A DNA stretch of 7,882 nucleotides from Thermoplasmata archaeon (GTDB lineage Archaea; Thermoplasmatota; Thermoplasmata; Lutacidiplasmatales; UBA184): assembly GCA_030043865.1 (NCBI GenBank), contig JASHWZ010000043.1, positions 1 to 7,882 on the forward strand, read 5' to 3'. Position 1 is the stretch's first letter. Each line of letters begins with the position of its first letter. Positions 5,484-7,882 of the stretch are shown here, piece after piece. Below the pieces are notes generated by a model, which was not told where the DNA came from, did not search any database, and was given only the letters and a program-made list of their open reading frames with translations. Position numbers and translations under genes: made by a program.

Positions 5484-7530
5484 CGCGGATCCCGCCTCCC
5501 CGACGACCGGGCGCGCGGCGGCGGCGCTCGCGGTCCTGGCGGGCGCTTCGGCGGCCGCGTACTTCGTCGGCGGAGCCCGCACGGCGGCGGTGGTCGCCGG
5601 GGTCGGGGCGGTCGCGGGGCTCGTCGCGCTCCTCGCAAGCGTGATTGACCTCCGGTCGGTCTTCGGGGCACGGGCTTCCGCGGTCTCGCCCCACCATCTC
5701 GACGGGCGGGAGCGACTCTCGGTCGTGGCCTGGCTCGTCACCGGCGACGCACTGTTCGCGGCCTTGCTCGGACCCGGGGGACTGGCGCCGTCCGTCGGCG
5801 GCCACGTCGCGCCGTCGCTGCTGCCGCTCGTCTCCGTGCTGCTCGCGCCGGGCTTCCTTGTGGTCACCGGCGTTCAACTGCTGCTGATCGCCCTCCTCGC
5901 GTACCCGGCCGCCGACCGGACGCTGCGGGGCCTCCTCGTTGCCCAGGCCGCGCTCCTGCTCCTCACCCCGACGACGGTCGGGGCGTCGTGGTGGGCGCCC
6001 CTCGCGGCATACGTCGGAGCGGCGCTGATCGTCGCGATGTTCGTGGTCGCCTTCCAGTACCTGTACCGGCGCAAGCAGGTCTCCGCCCCGTTGCTCGGCC
6101 TCCTCGTGCGGTGGCCGCTCGCGGCGTTGTTCGCCGGCGCCGGCTGGTTCCTGTGGACCTTCGAAGGGTGGGGCTACGCGCTCGCGGTGGCGGTGGTCGC
6201 CCAGCTCACGCTTGCGCTCTACGCGGCGTTCTCGCCTCCGCTGCCGACCGGGGGCGAGCGGATCCCGTGGGTCCTCCGTCCGTTCTCGATCTTCGAGTTC
6301 CTCCTGTTCACGTTCCTGGCCGAGTTCTTCCTCGGCGCCCTGCTGGACTACCGGATCGTCGGGCCGACGTTCTTGCAGTACATTCCGTTCGTCCCGATGG
6401 GCGCCGTCTCGCCGAGCACCGTCGGCGTCGCGCTCTACAACGGGCTCTGGTTCGGCGCCGCCATTCTGGCCTCGGCGTGGTTCCTGATCCTGCTCGGCTT
6501 CACGATGGGGCCGCTCGTCGCGCTGAAGATCCGCGAGACCCACGAACCGGCGCAAAAGTACCGGCTCGGCCTCACGATCGCCGCCTACGCGCTCGCGGCG
6601 GTGTACCTCCCGAGCTTCGCGTCGTCGACGCCGATCTCGAACGCGCCGTGGCTCGCGAACCTGCCGGTGATCGGGTGGGGGTTCGGCCTCCGGGACGGCG
6701 GCCCGTTCGAGTCGGGGGTGTTCCTCGCCGTGATCGCGATGTACGTGCTCGTCGGTACGCTCACGGTGCTGTTCGGCCGGAAGGCGATCTGCGCGGTGAT
6801 GTGCGGCGCGGCGCTGATGTACCAGGGCACCGCGATGAGCGAGATGCGCAGCTTCAACCAGACGTCGCGCGTCGGCCGTCAGTTCCTCGGCAGCCAGCTC
6901 TCCACGGCGTACATCGTCCTGTCGGGCGTCGCCCTCACGTCGTTGTTCGCGGTGTCGCTGCTCTCCCTCCTCCGCTGGATCCCCGCCGTCCAGGTCGCGA
7001 ACGGCGAGCTCGACACGGCTGCGCTCCCGCTTCCGATCGAGCTCTACTTCGGCGGCGTCTGGTTCGCGATGTTCGTCACGACCCCGTTCATCGGCACGTA
7101 CAACTGCGCGACCACCGGGTTCTGCCACTGGGGCGCGCTCACCCTCCCGTTCGCGTCGGTCGGCTTCTTCCGCCTGAAGGTCAAGGACAAGAAGGTCTGC
7201 GAAGCCTGCACGACGTTCGACTGCGCGAAGGCGTGCCCGGTCGGCCTCGTCGACATGCCGCTCTACTTCCGGCGGGACGGGGAGTACCGGAGCTCGAAGT
7301 GCTGCGGCGTCGGGGATTGCGTCGGGGCGTGCCCGTACAACAACATGTACCACCAGGACGTCCGGTTCTGGATCCGCCGGAAGCTCTCCCGGGGCACGCC
7401 GGCTCCGGTCGACCACGGCACGCCGCTCCCGATGGTGCCCTCCGCCGCGCCCCGGGCCGTCCCGGCGACACCGTCGGAGGCCCCGCCGGTCGCGGGCGCG
7501 GCCGGTTCGGCACACACCTTAAGTCGGTGA
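5473..7530 (+). CDS. Polytopic membrane polyferredoxin, NapH/NosR-like C-terminal Fe-S domain
   Basis: A 685-residue protein with roughly 13 hydrophobic segments between 15 and 543. The first 430 residues match no family I recognise; they include an acidic membrane stretch (E275, E284, D292) and few membrane histidines, arguing against a di-haem cytochrome b. The second half has NapH/NosR/CcoG-like features: GRKAICAVMCG (435-445, C440-x3-C444), YNCATTGFCHWG (543-554, C545-x5-C551), then a basic linker (RLKVKDKK) and two cysteine groups, C576-x2-C579-x4-C584-x3-C588-P and C610-C611-x4-C616-x3-C620-P. These should hold two [4Fe-4S]-type clusters on the cytoplasmic side by the positive-inside rule. 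A Pro/Ala-rich tail follows (about 641-680). It likely passes electrons across or along the membrane with the PstS-like partner. The cluster spacing differs from the usual C-x2-C-x2-C-x3-CP. Electron donor and acceptor are unknown. Confidence 0.82.
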   Translation: MSSSADPASPTTGRAAAALAVLAGASAAAYFVGGARTAAVVAGVGAVAGLVALLASVIDLRSVFGARASAVSPHHLDGRERLSVVAWLVTGDALFAALLGPGGLAPSVGGHVAPSLLPLVSVLLAPGFLVVTGVQLLLIALLAYPAADRTLRGLLVAQAALLLLTPTTVGASWWAPLAAYVGAALIVAMFVVAFQYLYRRKQVSAPLLGLLVRWPLAALFAGAGWFLWTFEGWGYALAVAVVAQLTLALYAAFSPPLPTGGERIPWVLRPFSIFEFLLFTFLAEFFLGALLDYRIVGPTFLQYIPFVPMGAVSPSTVGVALYNGLWFGAAILASAWFLILLGFTMGPLVALKIRETHEPAQKYRLGLTIAAYALAAVYLPSFASSTPISNAPWLANLPVIGWGFGLRDGGPFESGVFLAVIAMYVLVGTLTVLFGRKAICAVMCGAALMYQGTAMSEMRSFNQTSRVGRQFLGSQLSTAYIVLSGVALTSLFAVSLLSLLRWIPAVQVANGELDTAALPLPIELYFGGVWFAMFVTTPFIGTYNCATTGFCHWGALTLPFASVGFFRLKVKDKKVCEACTTFDCAKACPVGLVDMPLYFRRDGEYRSSKCCGVGDCVGACPYNNMYHQDVRFWIRRKLSRGTPAPVDHGTPLPMVPSAAPRAVPATPSEAPPVAGAAGSAHTLSR

Positions 7531-7536
7531 ACCGGC
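7501..7536 (+). promoter_or_regulatory. tRNA-Thr promoter box flanked by an 8-bp inverted repeat
   Basis: CTTAAG (7518-7523), 38 bp before the mature tRNA 5' end, is the only AT-rich island available as TATA box and predicts a start near 7545 with a short 5' leader for RNase P removal. It lies within the last codons of the polyferredoxin gene. GCCGGTTC (7501-7508) and GAACCGGC (7529-7536) are perfect reverse complements on either side of it and span the stop codon of the upstream gene. The repeat might act on the tRNA promoter or as a 3'-end hairpin for the operon. Confidence 0.4.
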
Positions 7537-7555
7537 ACGTACCGCCGCGCGGCAC

Positions 7556-7628
7556 GCCGCCATAGCTCAGTCGGTAGAGCGGCTGATTTGTAATCAGCAG
7601 GTCGGGAGTTCGATCCTCTCTGGCGGCT
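7556..7628 (+). tRNA. tRNA-Thr (anticodon UGU)
   Basis: A complete, intronless 73-base cloverleaf. The acceptor stem is GCCGCCA with TGGCGGC (7 bp), the D stem GCTC/GAGC, the anticodon stem GCTGA/TCAGC around loop TTTGTAA (anticodon TGT, reading ACA and possibly other ACN codons), the variable loop AGGTC, and the T arm GGGAG-TTCGATC-CTCTC with one G-T pair. The discriminator base is T and no CCA is encoded, as in most archaeal tRNAs; a U73 discriminator fits archaeal tRNA-Thr as far as I know. It lies 25 bp after the polyferredoxin stop codon. Confidence 0.97.
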
Positions 7629-7636
7629 CTCCGCCA
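7621..7636 (+). terminator. Hairpin formed by tRNA 3' acceptor strand and its trailer
   Basis: TGGCGG (7621-7626, the tRNA 3' acceptor strand) and CCGCCA (7631-7636, just after the gene) are exact reverse complements with a 4-base CTCT gap. The trailer thus copies the 5' acceptor strand (GCCGCCA at 7556-7562). It could be a terminator-like hairpin or compete with the acceptor stem in the precursor. Sequence evidence is direct; role is inferred. Confidence 0.4.
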
Positions 7637-7687
7637 AAGGCCCCGGCGCGCCGACGGGCGTCGAACGTCCCGCCCGGGAGGTCCGCT

Positions 7688-7882
7688 TCAGCCGCTCGGG
7701 GCGGACGCACCGAGCGGCGGCTCTCGGGCCAGTGCGCGCCGATACCCGACGAACGAGAGCACGAAGCCGACCATCGGTACGCAGATGAGCACCGAACCCG
7801 TTCGCAGCGTCCCCTCGCTGTACCGAAGGCCGGCGCGCCAACCGCCGACGGCCTGTCCGACCACGCCGACAATCGCCAAGAG
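7688..7882 (-). CDS. Membrane protein, C-terminal fragment (partial)
   Basis: The frame is open to the right edge, so the start lies outside the window; the last 64 residues are visible. A Gly/Ala/Val-rich stretch (LLAIVGVVGQAVGGW) is followed by RAGLRYSEGTLRTG, then a clear membrane segment (SVLICVPMVGFVLSFVGY), an Arg-containing end (RRALARE) and a short tail. The pattern, two hydrophobic segments joined by a polar loop and ending on a basic cytoplasmic flank, is that of a small integral membrane protein or the end of a transporter. I do not recognise the family. It converges on the tRNA gene, with a 59-bp gap that contains the 10-bp palindrome CGGCGCGCCG (7644-7653). This frame is preferred over the other two minus frames, which run Arg-rich through the tRNA gene. 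Confidence 0.6.
   Translation of the reverse strand, partial: LLAIVGVVGQAVGGWRAGLRYSEGTLRTGSVLICVPMVGFVLSFVGYRRALAREPPLGASAPSG

Noticed and set aside
3813..5867. Minus-strand open frame of 684 codons across the hutU start and the operon
   Set aside because: It runs through the palindromic promoter and antisense to the PstS-like gene, with Arg/Asp-rich repetitive composition typical of a high-GC shadow.
7099..7137. Possible covalent haem site at NCATTGFCH in the polyferredoxin
   Set aside because: The spacing is C-x5-CH and not C-x2-CH, and the position matches the paired-cysteine motifs of NapH/NosR-type proteins.
5389..7515. Minus-strand open frame of 708 codons opposite the polyferredoxin
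   Set aside because: The charged, repetitive translation (RDR, EHR runs) mirrors the hydrophobic codons on the real strand. The plus-strand frame has membrane segments and ordered cysteine motifs.
7263..7872. Minus-strand frames (7263-7841 and 7594-7872) crossing the tRNA gene
   Set aside because: They translate the complement of a complete tRNA and lack structure; the frame ending at 7688 has a clear membrane segment instead.
7501..7882. Integrative-element attachment site at the tRNA 3' end
   Set aside because: The repeat after the tRNA is inverted relative to the 3' end and only six bases; no direct repeat of the 3' end, integrase or element gene is seen in the window.

Overview
The window looks like chromosomal DNA from a very GC-rich archaeon. 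Four signs point that way. Most genes have AT-rich TATA-type boxes 26-35 bp upstream of the start codon, so transcripts would be leaderless or nearly so. A tRNA-Thr(UGU) gene has no encoded CCA and a U discriminator. Two exported proteins are rich in N-x-S/T sequons. A urocanate hydratase and an archaeal-style Ap4A-type Nudix protein are also present. A high-GC Thermoplasmatota-like lineage is my best guess, but the lineage is inference only.

Layout, left to right: (1) the 5' end of an AMP-forming acyl-CoA synthetase on the minus strand, running off the left edge; (2) a divergent Nudix hydrolase on the plus strand; (3) a strong 10-bp hairpin where the Nudix gene converges with the next gene; (4) a minus-strand secreted or cell-surface protein with signal peptide, beta-rich ectodomain, C-terminal membrane anchor and Pro-rich tail; (5) full-length urocanate hydratase (hutU), minus strand; (6) a divergent control region with a TATA box inside a near-perfect 28-bp palindrome; (7) a two-gene plus-strand operon; (8) tRNA-Thr(UGU); (9) the 3' end of a minus-strand membrane protein, running off the right edge.

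The most interesting unit is the operon at 4179-7530. Its first gene encodes a PstS-like periplasmic-binding-protein domain held outside the cell by an N-terminal membrane anchor. The loops that normally bind phosphate are strongly altered. Its second gene overlaps the first by 11 bp. It encodes a 685-residue membrane protein with about 13 predicted membrane segments, NapH/NosR-like cysteine motifs and a C-terminal cytoplasmic double Fe-S cluster domain with unusual spacing. No Pst permease or ATPase gene is present. I infer a membrane complex that links an extracellular ligand-binding or structural domain to electron transfer, rather than a phosphate ABC transporter. Function is not proven by the sequence.

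Regulatory structure is dense. Several promoters contain or abut inverted repeats, five of six predicted boxes fit YTTANG, and the Nudix and hutU genes share both a TTTCTTACG box and a 15-bp start-codon context. No CRISPR array, transposase or insertion sequence is visible.
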